From assembly GCA_021166845.1 (NCBI GenBank), contig JAJPEP010000092.1, forward strand, positions 1-53,606: a stretch of DNA of 53,606 bases. The letters are read 5' to 3'. Positions 37,601-46,553 of this stretch are shown one piece after another. Both the position numbers and the translations under genes were made by a program. This stretch comes from Thiobacillus sp. GTDB lineage: Bacteria > Pseudomonadota > Gammaproteobacteria > Burkholderiales > Thiobacillaceae. Position 1 is the first letter of the stretch. Each line of letters starts with the position of its first letter. The notes beneath the pieces are model-generated. The model saw nothing but the letters and a program-made list of their open reading frames with translations. It ran no database searches and was not told the DNA's origin.

Positions 37601-38453
37601 GGTGGTTGAGCCCCATGCGCCGCAGCACGCGGCGCAGCAGCATGCGCTTGCGGTAGGCGCGAAAATCGAACTTGGTGCGCGACCGCAGCAGGGCAAGCAC
37701 CTGGCTCAAGTCGTCCTGGACGGCAGTCGCTTCGGGATGCGTGGCGGCTCCGGCGGCGAAGTGCCGCACGTATTTGAGCAATTCCTCCGGCATCTGGCCG
37801 GGCGGCAGCACGTAGTCCGCCAGCCCGGTGTCGATGGCGGAGAGCGGCATGCGGTCGTACTCGGCGCTGGACGGCTCCTGCACCATGGCCATCCCGCCCT
37901 CGGCCTTGACCGCCTTGAGCCCAAGGGAACCGTGGGTGCCGGTGCCGGACAGGACGATGCAGACGGCCCGCTCCTGCTGGTCCGCGGCCAGCGAGCGCAG
38001 GAAGGGGTCGATGGCGGTCTGGCCGGCCCCGTGCTCCGGAGGGGCGCTCAGCTGGATGATGCCCTGGTGCAGGGTCAGGTAGTGGTTGGGCGGGATGACG
38101 TAGACATGGTCGGCTTCGATGCGTTGGCCGTCCCTGGCTTCCGCCACCGGCATGGCGGTCTGCTTGGCCAGCAGCGGGGCCATCAGGCTTTCGTGCTTGG
38201 GGTCGAGGTGGGGAATGAGCACAAAGGCCATCCCGCTGTTTGCCGGCATCGCCTGGAAAAATTGCTTGAAGGCATCCAGGCCGCCCGCCGAGGCGACCAT
38301 GCCCACCACCGCCTGGGGCAGTCGCGCGGCGGATTCCGTGTTCTCTGTATTCGGTGACGATGGCGCTGCCTTCCTGCGGTTGGCAGCGCGCTTGGTGCGC
38401 TCGGCCTCGTCCTGGCCGGGTTTTTCCTGGGATGCAGCCTTTTTGGCGGGCAT
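34677..38453 (-). CDS. CheB-CheR-PAS hybrid sensor histidine kinase
   Basis: The 1258-aa protein has, in order: a CheB methylesterase-like domain (~48-235; VVGMVASAGGLDAF, FVLIPHLDP), a CheR methyltransferase domain (~245-500; VTSFFRDPEMF, VWAPGCATGEEAYSIAM, FATDVDEAAL, SCRNLLIYL), a long coiled coil (~665-770, with repeated EELQSTNEELETSKEEL), two PAS domains (~780-1030) and a kinase core with H-box LATLLAHELNQPLAAIATYAE and N-box NLLRNAID. In the CheB part the triad Asp position reads SGTGTHGSLG, with His instead of Asp. The kinase core is FixL-like and pairs with the overlapping FixJ-type gene. What it senses is unknown; no heme-type PAS motif was confirmed. Confidence 0.92.
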   Translation of the reverse strand: MPAKKAASQEKPGQDEAERTKRAANRRKAAPSSPNTENTESAARLPQAVVGMVASAGGLDAFKQFFQAMPANSGMAFVLIPHLDPKHESLMAPLLAKQTAMPVAEARDGQRIEADHVYVIPPNHYLTLHQGIIQLSAPPEHGAGQTAIDPFLRSLAADQQERAVCIVLSGTGTHGSLGLKAVKAEGGMAMVQEPSSAEYDRMPLSAIDTGLADYVLPPGQMPEELLKYVRHFAAGAATHPEATAVQDDLSQVLALLRSRTKFDFRAYRKRMLLRRVLRRMGLNHLDRLGDYLALLRERPDELAQLGKDLLISVTSFFRDPEMFQLLETQVLPELLDARDTDTPVRVWAPGCATGEEAYSIAMLLVERIAATGKACPIQIFATDVDEAALEVARRGIYPEALVADLPRQQLERFFTRADAHHWQVSKQLRETVLFAPQNILADAPFSKLDLVSCRNLLIYLEPEVQQKLLQLFHFALNEGGYLILGPSESIGRQTELFRSVSKKWRVFLRANAVQPTRAGFPVQAGKRTDEQHLALSPVPVPHKNLTELTRKILLEEYAPAAVAINRRYEVLHYSGPTQLYLQQPGGPPSHDLLTLALAALRPRIRAAAVKAINEETRVDIGGIRIKRAGQAVLVRLSVQPLPGKLADEPLLLVIFQDEPEAPQAAGAGDERARTDEQLVRQLEYELKTTREELQSTIEELESSNEELKASNEEVMSMNEELQSTNEELETSKEELQSLNEELNMVNSQLRDKVDELENSNNDMTNLLASVDNATLFLGVDRTIQRFTPSATRLFNLIATDVGRPIDHITARFEDPELSRDIDRVLRDLAPCEREVSRDEEQWFLRRITPYRTADNRISGVVLSLTDITRVKRTELELRELTAHLGQRVSENSAQLQHERNFIDAILNTVGALIMVVDTEGRLIRYNAACNTTTGHDFAGFQGSSKWQDLIPADEQDMVRRVHDRLRSGEDHIQHENHWLHRDGSMRLISWCNSVLRDDAGQVQYIIGTGIDITEQRHAENRARETLEEASRLQRLQTANELATLLAHELNQPLAAIATYAETGKQILLHMPADHDKLAANLERISQQSLRAGEAIRHLRAFVGRGRIDPVPMDLNAVVRSTCTLMAPKARARGVDIVLDLAATLPLVMAVDVHIEQVLLNLLRNAIDAIRDAGMGNGSITVTTRWFEDMAQVSVIDSGPGIDATAAGKVFEPLASHKEYGLGVGLRISRSLIEAHGGRLWVEPHTPGGIFHFVLPFAP

Positions 38454-38808
38454 ACGTTCAGGAAGCGGGATAACGAAACGACAAGATCATCAAATTCCTC
38501 TGGCAGCCCGTCTGATACAGATATTCGGCATCGTCGTGAACAAACTTTTTCAAGTGCAGGGATAGTAGCAAATAACCAGACTGGGCAGAACAGCCGGATT
38601 CCCCCCGCACGCCGTGCTCGGCCCAAGGGTGTCGGATGTGGAGATTGCCGGGCAGCGCCACCGCTTTGATGGGCGGACGCAGGCCGGCCGAGTGCATGGC
38701 CTGGTTACATCAGCGGGCGCAGCCAAATTCCGTCAAGGGTCAGCCTGTTTGGATTGTTCTGATTGGCAGCATAAACAGCAACATACTGCTGATTTCATAC
38801 AAACAGGT
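38454..38808. other. Intergenic stretch without recognisable features
   Basis: These 355 bp separate the hybrid kinase start from the end of a small minus-strand gene. No gene, repeat or RNA was recognised. The kinase promoter is presumably in the left part; an AT-richer patch lies around 38540-38580 and another around 38755-38815. Confidence 0.5.
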
Positions 38809-39096
38809 TCACACGCCTTTCTGCTTCGTGGGCGGGCTGTGCTCAACATCGTAGCCGCCCGTCAGGGCATGAAGCGCGGCAAGTATTCTCGACAGCTGCG
38901 AAGGCTCGCCACCCGACATGCCCTCTTCTTCGGCGACGGCAAGCTCGCTGGCATCGTACGCCCAGCGGCGCAACAGATCGATTTTCTGTTCCTGCGTCAA
39001 CCCGCGAAAATCGCGCAGCGCCTCGGGGCTGGAGAATTCCGAGCCGGGATCGAGCCGTGCCCGATCGATATCGATCTCATATTCGTTTTCAGTCAT
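38809..39096 (-). CDS. Small conserved hypothetical protein
   Basis: The 95-aa product starts at the ATG at 39096 with GGAGACTGCAA upstream; upstream in-frame codons give a longer form but without a ribosome site. It begins MTENEYEIDIDRARLDPGSE, followed by FRGLTQEQKIDLLRRWAYDA. It is acidic, helical and soluble. Short proteins with a DPxxxFxxPexv...Ls..qKi.iLrrWeyDa pattern are widespread in proteobacteria and of unknown function. Confidence 0.75.
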   Translation of the reverse strand: MTENEYEIDIDRARLDPGSEFSSPEALRDFRGLTQEQKIDLLRRWAYDASELAVAEEEGMSGGEPSQLSRILAALHALTGGYDVEHSPPTKQKGV

Positions 39097-39309
39097 TTGC
39101 AGTCTCCATGAACGTCGCAGCATGTCATGACCCTTGCCCGTCGGCATGCTGTCACTTTTTAACGGGCATACGCGGTTGATGCGCGTCAACTTCAATGTTC
39201 AGAATAGACCCGGCAAGCCGCTTGTCCCGCGTTGCCTATAATTTTCAGACGTAGGGCGGGAATGCTTTCCCTCCGTCTCGCAGGCGCACTCATTACCAGG
39301 CCGTCACCC

Positions 39310-41034
39310 ATGCCCGTCCACAATGCCGACATCGCCGCCGTCTTCGATGAAATCGCCGACCGGCTGGAAATCCAGGGCGCCAATCCGTTCCGCATCCGCG
39401 CCTACCGCAACGCCGCGCGCACGCTGGGCGAACTGCCGCAGGCGGCGCGCGCGCTGCTGGAAAAAGGCGAGGACCTGACCCGGCTGCCGGGCATCGGCGA
39501 CGACCTTGCCGAGAGAATCCGTGAAATCGTCGCCACCGGCCGCTGCGGCCTGCTCGACCGCCTGCGGCGCGAGCTGCCGCCCGCCGTCACCGAACTGCTG
39601 CAGGTTCCCGGCCTGGGGCCGAAGCGGGTCAAGGCGCTGTACCACGACCTTGAGGTGGAGACCGTCGAGCAGCTGCACCGGGCGGCACGCGACGGCCGCA
39701 TCCGCGCCCTCCCCGGCTTCGGCGAAAAGACCGAACTCAACATCCTGCAGGCGGTGGAAGCGCATGTCAGCCGGGCGCGCCGCTTCAAACTGGCGGTGGC
39801 GGCGCAGTACGCCCAGGCGCTCACCGCCTTCCTGCAGGCTGTTCCGGGCGTCGGGCAGGTGACGGTGGCCGGCAGCTTCCGCCGCATGCGCGAGACGGTG
39901 GGCGATCTCGACATCCTGGTCACGGGGGCGGCCGACAGCCCGGTGATGCAGCGCTTTTCCGCCTACGACGAGGTGGCCGAGATTCTGTCCGCCGGCGCCA
40001 CGCGCGCCAGCGCGGTCCTCAAGAGCGGCCTGCAGGTCGACCTGCGCGTGGTGGCGCAGACCAGCTACGGCGCGGCGCTGTGCTATTTCACCGGCTCCAG
40101 GGCCCACAACATCGCGATCCGCCGCATCGCGCAGAAGCTCGGCCTCAAGGTCAACGAATACGGGGTGTTTCGCGGAACCGAACGCGTCGCCGGTGAGGAC
40201 GAGGCCTCGGTCTACCAGAGTGTCGGCCTGCCGTGGATTCCGCCTGAACTGCGCGAGGACCGCGGCGAGATCGAGGCGGCGCATGCCGGGCGCCTGCCTC
40301 GCCTGGTGGAATTTTCCGACCTGCGCGGCGACCTGCATGCCCACACGAAAGCCACCGACGGCCACGACAGCCTGCGCGAGATGGCGCTGGCGGCGAAGGC
40401 GCTGGGCCTGGAATACCTCGCCATCACCGAGCACTCGCGCCACCTCGCCGTGGCGCACGGCCTCGACCCGTTGCGGCTGGCCCGCCAGTGCGACGAGATC
40501 GACCGCCTCAACCCCGAACTCGACGGCATCACGCTGTTGAAGGGCATCGAGGTCGACATCCTCGAAGACGGCAGCCTCGACCTGCCGGACGAGGTGCTGG
40601 GGAGGCTCGATCTGGTGGTGGGCGCGGTGCACAGCCAGTTCCATCTGTCGCGCGCGAAGCAGACCGCGCGCATCCTGCACGCAATGGATCATCCCCACTT
40701 CAGCCTGCTCGCCCACCCCGGCGGGCGCCTGATCGACAAGCGCGAGCCCTACGACGTCGACATGCTGCGCATCATTCGCCAAGCGAAGGAACGCGGCTGC
40801 TTCCTCGAACTCAACGCCCACCCCGAACGCCTCGACCTGCTGGACAGCCAGTGCCGGATGGCGAAGGAGGAAGGCGTGCTCGTCAGCATCAATTCCGACG
40901 CCCACAGCACCTTCGATTTTTCCAATCTCAAATATGGCGTCGGCCAGGCCCGGCGCGGCTGGCTGGAAAAGGACGACGTGCTCAACACCCGCCCGCTGGC
41001 GGCGCTGCGGCGCTTCCTCAAGGCCACCCAGTAA
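39310..41034 (+). CDS. polX: Family X DNA polymerase with PHP domain
   Basis: The 574-aa product has the normal bacterial PolX layout. Two helix-hairpin-helix motifs (LTRLPGIGDDLAERIREI and LLQVPGLGPKRVKALYHDL) and a third (LPGFGEKTELNIL) bind DNA. The polymerase core has AGSFRRMRETVGDLDILV (two catalytic Asp residues) and QVDLRVV (third Asp). The PHP exonuclease domain has DLHAHTKATDGHDS, ITEHS, GIEVDIL, AHPGGR and NSDAH metal ligands, all present. It should fill gaps in base-excision repair with 3'-5' exonuclease and AP-lyase-type activities. The ATG at 39310 gives the normal length; no strong Shine-Dalgarno precedes it. Confidence 0.93.
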   Translation: MPVHNADIAAVFDEIADRLEIQGANPFRIRAYRNAARTLGELPQAARALLEKGEDLTRLPGIGDDLAERIREIVATGRCGLLDRLRRELPPAVTELLQVPGLGPKRVKALYHDLEVETVEQLHRAARDGRIRALPGFGEKTELNILQAVEAHVSRARRFKLAVAAQYAQALTAFLQAVPGVGQVTVAGSFRRMRETVGDLDILVTGAADSPVMQRFSAYDEVAEILSAGATRASAVLKSGLQVDLRVVAQTSYGAALCYFTGSRAHNIAIRRIAQKLGLKVNEYGVFRGTERVAGEDEASVYQSVGLPWIPPELREDRGEIEAAHAGRLPRLVEFSDLRGDLHAHTKATDGHDSLREMALAAKALGLEYLAITEHSRHLAVAHGLDPLRLARQCDEIDRLNPELDGITLLKGIEVDILEDGSLDLPDEVLGRLDLVVGAVHSQFHLSRAKQTARILHAMDHPHFSLLAHPGGRLIDKREPYDVDMLRIIRQAKERGCFLELNAHPERLDLLDSQCRMAKEEGVLVSINSDAHSTFDFSNLKYGVGQARRGWLEKDDVLNTRPLAALRRFLKATQ

Positions 41035-41150
41035 GCCCGTGCTGGGGGCGCGACCGGATACTTGTGGTCCGCGGTCGAACCCGATTCGGGCTGAAAAATC
41101 GCCTGTTCTGAATAAATGCAAAAAGTCGTCTATATACAAAAATCCGCTCG

Positions 41151-41187
41151 ATTTTCATTTTTCATTTTTCATTTTTCATTTTTCATC
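41151..41187. repeat. 7-bp tandem repeat (ATTTTTC)
   Basis: One 6-base unit ATTTTC is followed by four perfect ATTTTTC units and a partial one, in otherwise GC-rich DNA. It ends about 57 bp before the ATG of the EF-hand gene, in its likely promoter or 5' leader. A 7-bp unit could change by slipped-strand mispairing and alter promoter spacing. Confidence 0.85.
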
Positions 41188-41243
41188 TGGCATCAAGCGT
41201 CATGCGAGCCGACGCAGCAGCGCCGAAAATGCAGGAGAGACTC

Positions 41244-41561
41244 ATGAAATCAGGAACCGGAAAAATCCAGACACGACTTGCCGCACTCCTGTTGGGCGTC
41301 GCGATGTTGCCTGCGTATGCCGCCGGCGATCGAACAGCAATGTCCTTCAAGGATTTCGACACCAACAAGGATGGGCACCTCTCCCTTGACGAATTCAAGG
41401 CCCAAGGCAAGGACGACCTTGCCTTCAAAGCCGCCGACATCAACGGGGATGAACAGCTCGACCCGGACGAATTCGGCAAATACCTCGCCAGGAAAGCCAG
41501 CGATCGACCCAAGGCCGAGCCAGGGGCGACCATGCGGCCGAAACCTTCGTCCGGGTATTAA
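41244..41561 (+). CDS. Secreted EF-hand calcium-binding protein
   Basis: The 105-aa product starts at an ATG behind GGAGAGACTC. A Sec signal peptide covers about residues 1-27 (LAALLLGVAMLPAYAAG). Two EF-hand loops follow, DTNKDGHLSLDEF and DINGDEQLDPDEF, each with Asp at positions 1 and 3, Asp or Gly at 5-6 and Glu at 12. The C-terminus is short and basic. It should bind Ca2+ in the periplasm or outside; its partner is unknown. A 7-bp tandem repeat lies just upstream. Confidence 0.85.
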   Translation: MKSGTGKIQTRLAALLLGVAMLPAYAAGDRTAMSFKDFDTNKDGHLSLDEFKAQGKDDLAFKAADINGDEQLDPDEFGKYLARKASDRPKAEPGATMRPKPSSGY

Positions 41562-41716
41562 TCCGGCGCTGACGACAACCCACGCGCCCTCAAGCGCACT
41601 CTGGGCCGCGAAACAAGGCTAACTCTGCCCCAGATCGGTGAAGGGCCGCCCTTGAAATTATTTCGGGCTAGGGCCAGCGGCCTTAAACGCCGGCCATTTT
41701 CAAAAGGAGAGGTGAC

Positions 41717-41977
41717 ATGAAACAGAAAATGAAACAATCGGTCCTCATCGCCGCATTGCTGGCCCTTGGGCTGGCCGGCTGCCAGAAGCAGGAGGAGGCC
41801 CCGGCGCCGGAAGTGATGGAACCGGAAGCGCCAGCGCCGCAGGCCCCCTCCGAGCCCATGCCTGAAGCACCGGCCCCCGGGGGAGAAAGCATGCCGTCTG
41901 CGCCCGGCGATATGCCCACTACACCGCCTGAGGAACCTGCGTCCGGCGACATGCCCAGCACCCCGCCGAGCCAATAA
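41717..41977 (+). CDS. Proline-rich lipoprotein
   Basis: The 86-aa product starts at an ATG with AAAGGAGAGGTGAC upstream. A lipobox (LALGLAGC) puts the lipidated Cys at residue 22. The rest is a low-complexity Pro/Glu/Ala/Met region with repeats such as PGGESMPSAPGDMPTTPP and SGDMPSTPP. It is probably a flexible envelope tether or spacer. No domain is recognisable. Confidence 0.75.
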   Translation: MKQKMKQSVLIAALLALGLAGCQKQEEAPAPEVMEPEAPAPQAPSEPMPEAPAPGGESMPSAPGDMPTTPPEEPASGDMPSTPPSQ

Positions 41978-42037
41978 TCCACCTGTCCGCCCGCGTGCAT
42001 CGCAAACCGGTGGACAGGTCGGGACAGGCGGGAAGGC

Positions 42038-42718
42038 ATGAGCGGCACCGCCCCGGGCGAGTTGGTTAAAAGTCGGGGCGGACGCTATGCCGGCACACTC
42101 GACATCGATCTCGCCGCAGCCGATGGCGGCGAGCGCTTCAAGTGGTTCCTCGCAGCGGTGCTGTACGGCACGCGTATTTCCGAATCGCTTGCCACCCGTA
42201 CCTGGCGCGAATTCGCCGTCCGCGACGTGCTTGCCCCGGGCCGCATCGTGGCAACCGGCTGGGATGGCCTGGTGGGCATCCTCGATGCCGGCGGCTATGT
42301 GCGCTATGACTACAAGACCGCCACCAAGCTGCTCGCGATATGCGCGACGCTGATGGAGGATTACGGCGGCAGCCTCGATGCCCTGCATGGCACTGCCGCC
42401 GACCCGCGCGACCTGGAAAACCGGATCAAGGCCCTGGGTAAGGGAATCGGCGACACCACTGTCGACATTTTTCTGCGCGAACTGCGCGGCATCTGGGCCA
42501 AGGCCGATCCGCCGCTGTCACCGCTGGCACTCGCTGCAGCGGTCGCGCTGGGCTATTTGCGGCAGGACGCCCATGACCCGGCGCGTGCCCTTGCCAGGCT
42601 ACGGCAACTGTGGGCAGCCGACGGACAACCGGCGCAGGACTTCGCCGACTTCGAGGCGGCGCTGGTGCGCGAGGGGCTGCGTCTGCGCCGCCAGCACCCC
42701 TGTAAAAACTGTTGTTGA
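42038..42718 (+). CDS. Endonuclease III-like HhH protein
   Basis: The 226-aa product starts at an ATG behind GCGGGAAGGC. The central part (FKWFLAAVLYGTRISESLATRTW, GLVGILDAGGYVRYDYKTATKLL, KALGKGIGDTTVDIFLREL) follows the helical pattern of HhH-GPD DNA glycosylases, with the hairpin at KGIGDTT. The catalytic Lys/Asp and the 4Fe-4S cysteine set of endonuclease III are not evident; the C-terminal HPCKNCC does not have the usual C-X6-C-X2-C-X5-C spacing. It is probably DNA-binding, with activity unproven. Confidence 0.6.
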   Translation: MSGTAPGELVKSRGGRYAGTLDIDLAAADGGERFKWFLAAVLYGTRISESLATRTWREFAVRDVLAPGRIVATGWDGLVGILDAGGYVRYDYKTATKLLAICATLMEDYGGSLDALHGTAADPRDLENRIKALGKGIGDTTVDIFLRELRGIWAKADPPLSPLALAAAVALGYLRQDAHDPARALARLRQLWAADGQPAQDFADFEAALVREGLRLRRQHPCKNCC

Positions 42719-42758
42719 CCATGGCGACACAGAGTTTCCCTGCGCCCCAGTGTATGCA

Positions 42759-43307
42759 TTACAGCGGAACATGGTGTTGGCCCACGCTCACGCGCTTGGC
42801 CTGCGGGCCTTCGGCGGCCATTTCCTCGATGAACTTCACCTCGTCGCCCTCCTTGATTTGATCGAAAGTGGTGTTAACCAGGTTATCGAAGCTGAAATAC
42901 AGCTCGTTGCCGTCGGCACGCCGGATGAAGCCAAAGCGCTCCTCGGGAACCAGTCGCGCCACCAGGCCGGTGTATTCCTGCGGATGGGTCTTGGTCTCGC
43001 GGCGCAGGCGCCGGCCATAGTCCTCGAGCTGGCGCCTGGCCGCATCGAAGGCTTCGCGCAGGGCGACATAGACGTCCTCGTGCCGGTCCCGGTTCACCAC
43101 GATTTCGCTTCCCGGCACGCCGATGTCGACACGCACGTTGAAGGCCTTGCCCTGGTTCTTGTGCTGATGCGGCAATTCCACCACCACCCGGCATGACATG
43201 ACCGGCTCGAAAAAAGTCTCCAGTTTCTCGGCCTTTTCACGGATATGCGTCTCAAGCGCGTCGGAGCGTTCAAAGCCGCGAAATGTGATTTGCAGGGGTG
43301 TTTTCAT
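42759..43307 (-). CDS. Ribosome hibernation factor (HPF/RaiA) fused to a cold-shock domain
   Basis: The 182-aa product has an S30AE/HPF domain at about residues 4-105 (LQITFRGFERSDALETHIREKAEKLE, FNVRVDIGVPGSEIVVNRD, VYVALREAFDAARRQLEDY) that binds the 30S decoding region. A cold-shock fold follows at ~113-178 (GLVARLVPEERFGFIRRADG, LYFSFDNLV, GDEVKFIEE) with the FGFI RNA-binding strand. The cold-shock tail replaces the dimerising C-terminal domain of long HPF. It is the last gene of the stress operon, separated from dnaJ by MITE copy D. It starts at the ATG at 43307. Confidence 0.9.
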   Translation of the reverse strand: MKTPLQITFRGFERSDALETHIREKAEKLETFFEPVMSCRVVVELPHQHKNQGKAFNVRVDIGVPGSEIVVNRDRHEDVYVALREAFDAARRQLEDYGRRLRRETKTHPQEYTGLVARLVPEERFGFIRRADGNELYFSFDNLVNTTFDQIKEGDEVKFIEEMAAEGPQAKRVSVGQHHVPL

Positions 43308-43353
43308 TGTGTCTTCCTTTCGTTCAGGTTGTTGAAAATAACTCTTGGCAGTA

Positions 43354-43430
43354 TGTAGGGTGCGCTCTGTGCACCGATTGACGCCCGAAGGTGCACGGAG
43401 TGCACCCTACCAAAAGCATCTCGCCCGTCC
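43354..43430. repeat. MITE-like element, copy D (partial)
   Basis: The inner palindrome (GTAGGGTGCGCTCTGTGCACC, loop GATTGACGCCCGAAG, and GGTGCACGGAGTGCACCCTAC) and the right shoulder AAAGCATCTCGCCCG match copy C. The outer terminal repeats are decayed or lost. It fills the gap between dnaJ (stop at 43435) and the HPF gene, so in mRNA it would form a strong hairpin inside the operon. Confidence 0.85.
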
Positions 43431-43434
43431 CGAC

Positions 43435-44538
43435 CTACTCCCAGAAATGCCGCCGGGTCTTGCCGGGCAGCGCCCGCAGTCGCTCGTAAAGTTCGCGTTC
43501 CTCGCGGCTGGGTTTCTCTGGAATCTGTATCCTGATCTGCAGGTACATATCCCCCTTCCCTTTTCCGCCGAACCGGGGAAGGCCCTTGTTCCTGAGCCGC
43601 AGCACCGCGTCCGGCTGGATGCCGGCGGGAATCTTCACGTCTGCCCTGCCGCCTTCCAGGGTCGGCACTTCCAGTGTAGTTCCCAGCACGGCATCGGTGA
43701 CGGGCAGGGTTTCCTGCCGCCAGAGGTCGGCGCCGTCGCGCCGGAAACGCGGGTCCGGCCGCGCATGGACCACCACGTACAGATCGCCGGGCGCCCCGCC
43801 CGGCTCGGGGCTCGCCATTCCCCGCCCCGCCACCCGCAACGCCATGCCGTCCTCCACCCCGACCGGGATGGTGACGCTCAGGCTCTCGGTCTTCTCCACC
43901 TCGCCGCGGCCGCCGCACACAGGGCACGGCTGCTCGATCTGCTTGCCGCTGCCATGGCAGACAGGGCAGACGCTGATCTGCCGCACCGAGACATTGCCCT
44001 GCTGCCGGACCGTCACCTGCTGGCCGCTGCCCTTGCAGGCGGGGCAGGCCTTGGGCGGCTTGCCGTCAGCCGTGCCATAGCCGTGACAGCGTTCGCAGGG
44101 TGCATAGCGCCCATAGCGCACCGTTTCCTCGCCGCCGCTGGCCACCTTCTCCAGCGGGATGGCAATGTCCACCTCGATGTTGTTGCCCACGGGCGGGCCG
44201 TGCCGGCGCCGGGAGAACAGGTCGAACAGGCCGCCGCCGAAGTCGAAGCCGAAATCGAAACCGCGGAACAGATCCTCGAAGTCGATGCCGCCGAACAGGT
44301 CCTCGGCGCTGTAGCCCGCCACCCCGGCATGGCCGCCCGTATCGTATTCGGCACGCTTCTTCGGGTCGGACAGCACCGCATAGGCGGCGGCGATCTCCTT
44401 GAAGCGCTCCTCGGCGCCGGGTTCCTTGTTGCGGTCCGGGTGATACTTCAGGGCGAGATTGCGGAAGGCGTCCTTGATCGCCTTGGCGTCGGCGTCGCGC
44501 GGGACGCCCAGTACTTCGTAATAGTCGCGCTGGTTCAT
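43435..44538 (-). CDS. dnaJ: DnaJ-type co-chaperone
   Basis: The 367-aa product starts at the ATG at 44538. The J domain (residues 4-68) has the HPD tripeptide in [13 protein letters not shown] Gly/Phe-rich segment ([18 protein letters not shown]) and a zinc-binding region with four CxxCxGxG repeats ([32 protein letters not shown]) follow, then the C-terminal substrate domains. It therefore has the full type I layout. It stimulates ATP hydrolysis by the DnaK encoded just upstream. This pair, placed among Lon, USP and NAD genes rather than grpE, is probably a second, stress-linked chaperone set. Confidence 0.92.
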   Translation of the reverse strand: MNQRDYYEVLGVPRDADAKAIKDAFRNLALKYHPDRNKEPGAEERFKEIAAAYAVLSDPKKRAEYDTGGHAGVAGYSAEDLFGGIDFEDLFRGFDFGFDFGGGLFDLFSRRRHGPPVGNNIEVDIAIPLEKVASGGEETVRYGRYAPCERCHGYGTADGKPPKACPACKGSGQQVTVRQQGNVSVRQISVCPVCHGSGKQIEQPCPVCGGRGEVEKTESLSVTIPVGVEDGMALRVAGRGMASPEPGGAPGDLYVVVHARPDPRFRRDGADLWRQETLPVTDAVLGTTLEVPTLEGGRADVKIPAGIQPDAVLRLRNKGLPRFGGKGKGDMYLQIRIQIPEKPSREERELYERLRALPGKTRRHFWE

Positions 44539-44601
44539 AGGGTGAGGGGCGAGGGGCGAAGCGTGGGTAGCGGCTCTTCCTGACACCTGACACCTGACGC
44601 C

Positions 44602-46491
44602 TCACCCATTTCCCTCCTTGTACTCGGCGTCCACTACCTTGCCGCGTGGGCCGGACCCGGAGGGCCGGACCTCGCCGGCGGATCCGTAGGGCGGCGGATT
44701 GTCGCCGGGCATTTTGGTCTCGGCATAGGGCCCTGCGCTCTGGGTCTGCGAATAGATCACCGCGCCGGCCTCCTTGAGCAGTTTCTTGAGGGTTTCGGCC
44801 TTCTCCGAAGCGGCCGCTGCATCCTTGCGCCCGAAGGCTTCCCGGGTTTCCCGCATCGCGGTCTGGATTTTTCCCTTCAACTCGTCGGTGAGCTTGTCGG
44901 AAAAATCGGCCAGCATCTTTTCCGCCTGGTAGCAGGCGGCATCGGCCTCGTTGAGCTTGTCCACGTCCTCGCGCCGCTTCCTGTCGGCCTCGGCGTACTG
45001 TTCGGCCTCACGGATCATGCGTTCCTTGTCCGCTTCGTTGAGCCGGGTGGAGCCGGTGATGCGGATGCTCTGGCTCTTGCCGGTGGCGGTGTCCCTGGCG
45101 GTGACGTTGAGGATGCCGGAAGAATCGATGTCGAAGGTGACCTCGATCTTGGGCACGCCGCGCGGCGCCGGCGGCAGGCCGTCGAGGTTGAATTCGCCGA
45201 GGCTCGTGTTGTCGGCCGACATCGGCCGCTCGCCCTGGTAGACGTGGATGGTCACCGAGGTCTGCATGTCGGCGGCGGTGGTGAATATCTCGCTCTTCTT
45301 CACCGGCACCGGGGTGTTGCGGGCGATCAGCGGCGTGGCCACGCCGCCCAGGGTTTCCACCCCCAGAGTCAGCGGCGTCACGTCCACCAGCACGATCTCG
45401 CCCAGGCCCGCCTCGCCGGCCAGCACGCCGGCCTGGATGGCGGCGCCGCTGGCCACGCATTCCATCGGGTCGACCCCCATCTCCGCCTTGCGGCCCATCA
45501 TCTCCTCGAAGAAGGCGCGTACCGCCGGCATGCGCGTGGGGCCGCCGACGAAGACGATGCGATCGACCTCCTTCGCCTGCATCCCGGCGTCGCGCAGCGC
45601 CTGCTCGACCGGTCCGCGGCAGCGCTCGATCACCGGGCGCACGATGCGCTCGAGGTCGGTGCGGGACAGGTCCATTTCCAGGTGCTTGGGCTCGCCGCCG
45701 ACGGAGGCGATGTAGGGCAGGCTGATGTGGGTGCTGGCGCCGGCGGACAGTTCGATCTTGGCCACCTCCGCCGCTTCCTTGAGACGGGCCATGGCCTTGG
45801 CGTCGCCACGCAGATCCACGCCGGTCGCCAGCTGGAAGCGTTCGGCCAGCGCCTCGATCAGCCGCCCGTCCATGTCGGTGCCGCCGAGCCGGGTGTCGCC
45901 GGAAGTCGCCTTGACTTCGAACACCCCCTTGCCGAACTCCATGACGGTGACGTCGAGCGTGCCGCCCCCGAAATCGATCACCGCGATTTTCAGTTCCTGT
46001 CCCAGCCGGTCGAGGCCGTAGGCGAGCGCAGCGGCGGTGGGCTCGTTGACCAGGCGCACCACTTCGAGGCCGGCGATCTTGCAGGCATCCTTGGTGGCGC
46101 TGCGCTGGTTGTCGTCGAAATAGGCCGGCACGGTGACCACCGCCTGCGTCACCGCCTCGCCCAGGAAGGCCTCGGCGTCGCGCTTGATTTTTTGCAGCAG
46201 GAAGGCGGAAAGCTGTTCCGGGGTGAACGACTTGTCGCGCAGCTTGATGCTTTCGCGCTGGCCCATCCTGCGCTTGAAGGCGGTGGCGGTGCCTTCCGGG
46301 TTGGCGGCCGCCTGGCGCCGGGCCGGCTCGCCTACCAGCATCTGCCCGTCGGCGGTCACCGCCACGTAGCTGGGAAAGGCCTTGCCGCCCAGGCTTACCC
46401 CTTCGGCGCTGGGGATGATGACGGGGCGCCCGCCGCGCAGCACGGCCGCGGCGGAATTGGACGTTCCCAGATCGATACCGATGATGGCCAT
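44602..46491 (-). CDS. dnaK: Hsp70 chaperone DnaK
   Basis: The 629-aa product starts at the ATG at 46491 (AAGGAG 8 bases upstream; a GTG one codon earlier is less likely). The ATPase domain has [29 protein letters not shown] motif ([13 protein letters not shown]), [18 protein letters not shown] and [13 protein letters not shown]. The linker [14 protein letters not shown] and the substrate-binding domain follow. The tail lacks the EEVKDKK-like end of housekeeping DnaK and instead ends [13 protein letters not shown]. The shorter lid and the TSNSAAAVL variant suggest a paralog. It is 63 bp upstream of dnaJ in the same operon. Confidence 0.92.
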   Translation of the reverse strand: MAIIGIDLGTSNSAAAVLRGGRPVIIPSAEGVSLGGKAFPSYVAVTADGQMLVGEPARRQAAANPEGTATAFKRRMGQRESIKLRDKSFTPEQLSAFLLQKIKRDAEAFLGEAVTQAVVTVPAYFDDNQRSATKDACKIAGLEVVRLVNEPTAAALAYGLDRLGQELKIAVIDFGGGTLDVTVMEFGKGVFEVKATSGDTRLGGTDMDGRLIEALAERFQLATGVDLRGDAKAMARLKEAAEVAKIELSAGASTHISLPYIASVGGEPKHLEMDLSRTDLERIVRPVIERCRGPVEQALRDAGMQAKEVDRIVFVGGPTRMPAVRAFFEEMMGRKAEMGVDPMECVASGAAIQAGVLAGEAGLGEIVLVDVTPLTLGVETLGGVATPLIARNTPVPVKKSEIFTTAADMQTSVTIHVYQGERPMSADNTSLGEFNLDGLPPAPRGVPKIEVTFDIDSSGILNVTARDTATGKSQSIRITGSTRLNEADKERMIREAEQYAEADRKRREDVDKLNEADAACYQAEKMLADFSDKLTDELKGKIQTAMRETREAFGRKDAAAASEKAETLKKLLKEAGAVIYSQTQSAGPYAETKMPGDNPPPYGSAGEVRPSGSGPRGKVVDAEYKEGNG

Positions 46492-46553
46492 CACATTTCT
46501 CCTTGCCTCCGATTCAATTTAGGACGTGTGGCCGGATGGTGCGAATCAATCCG

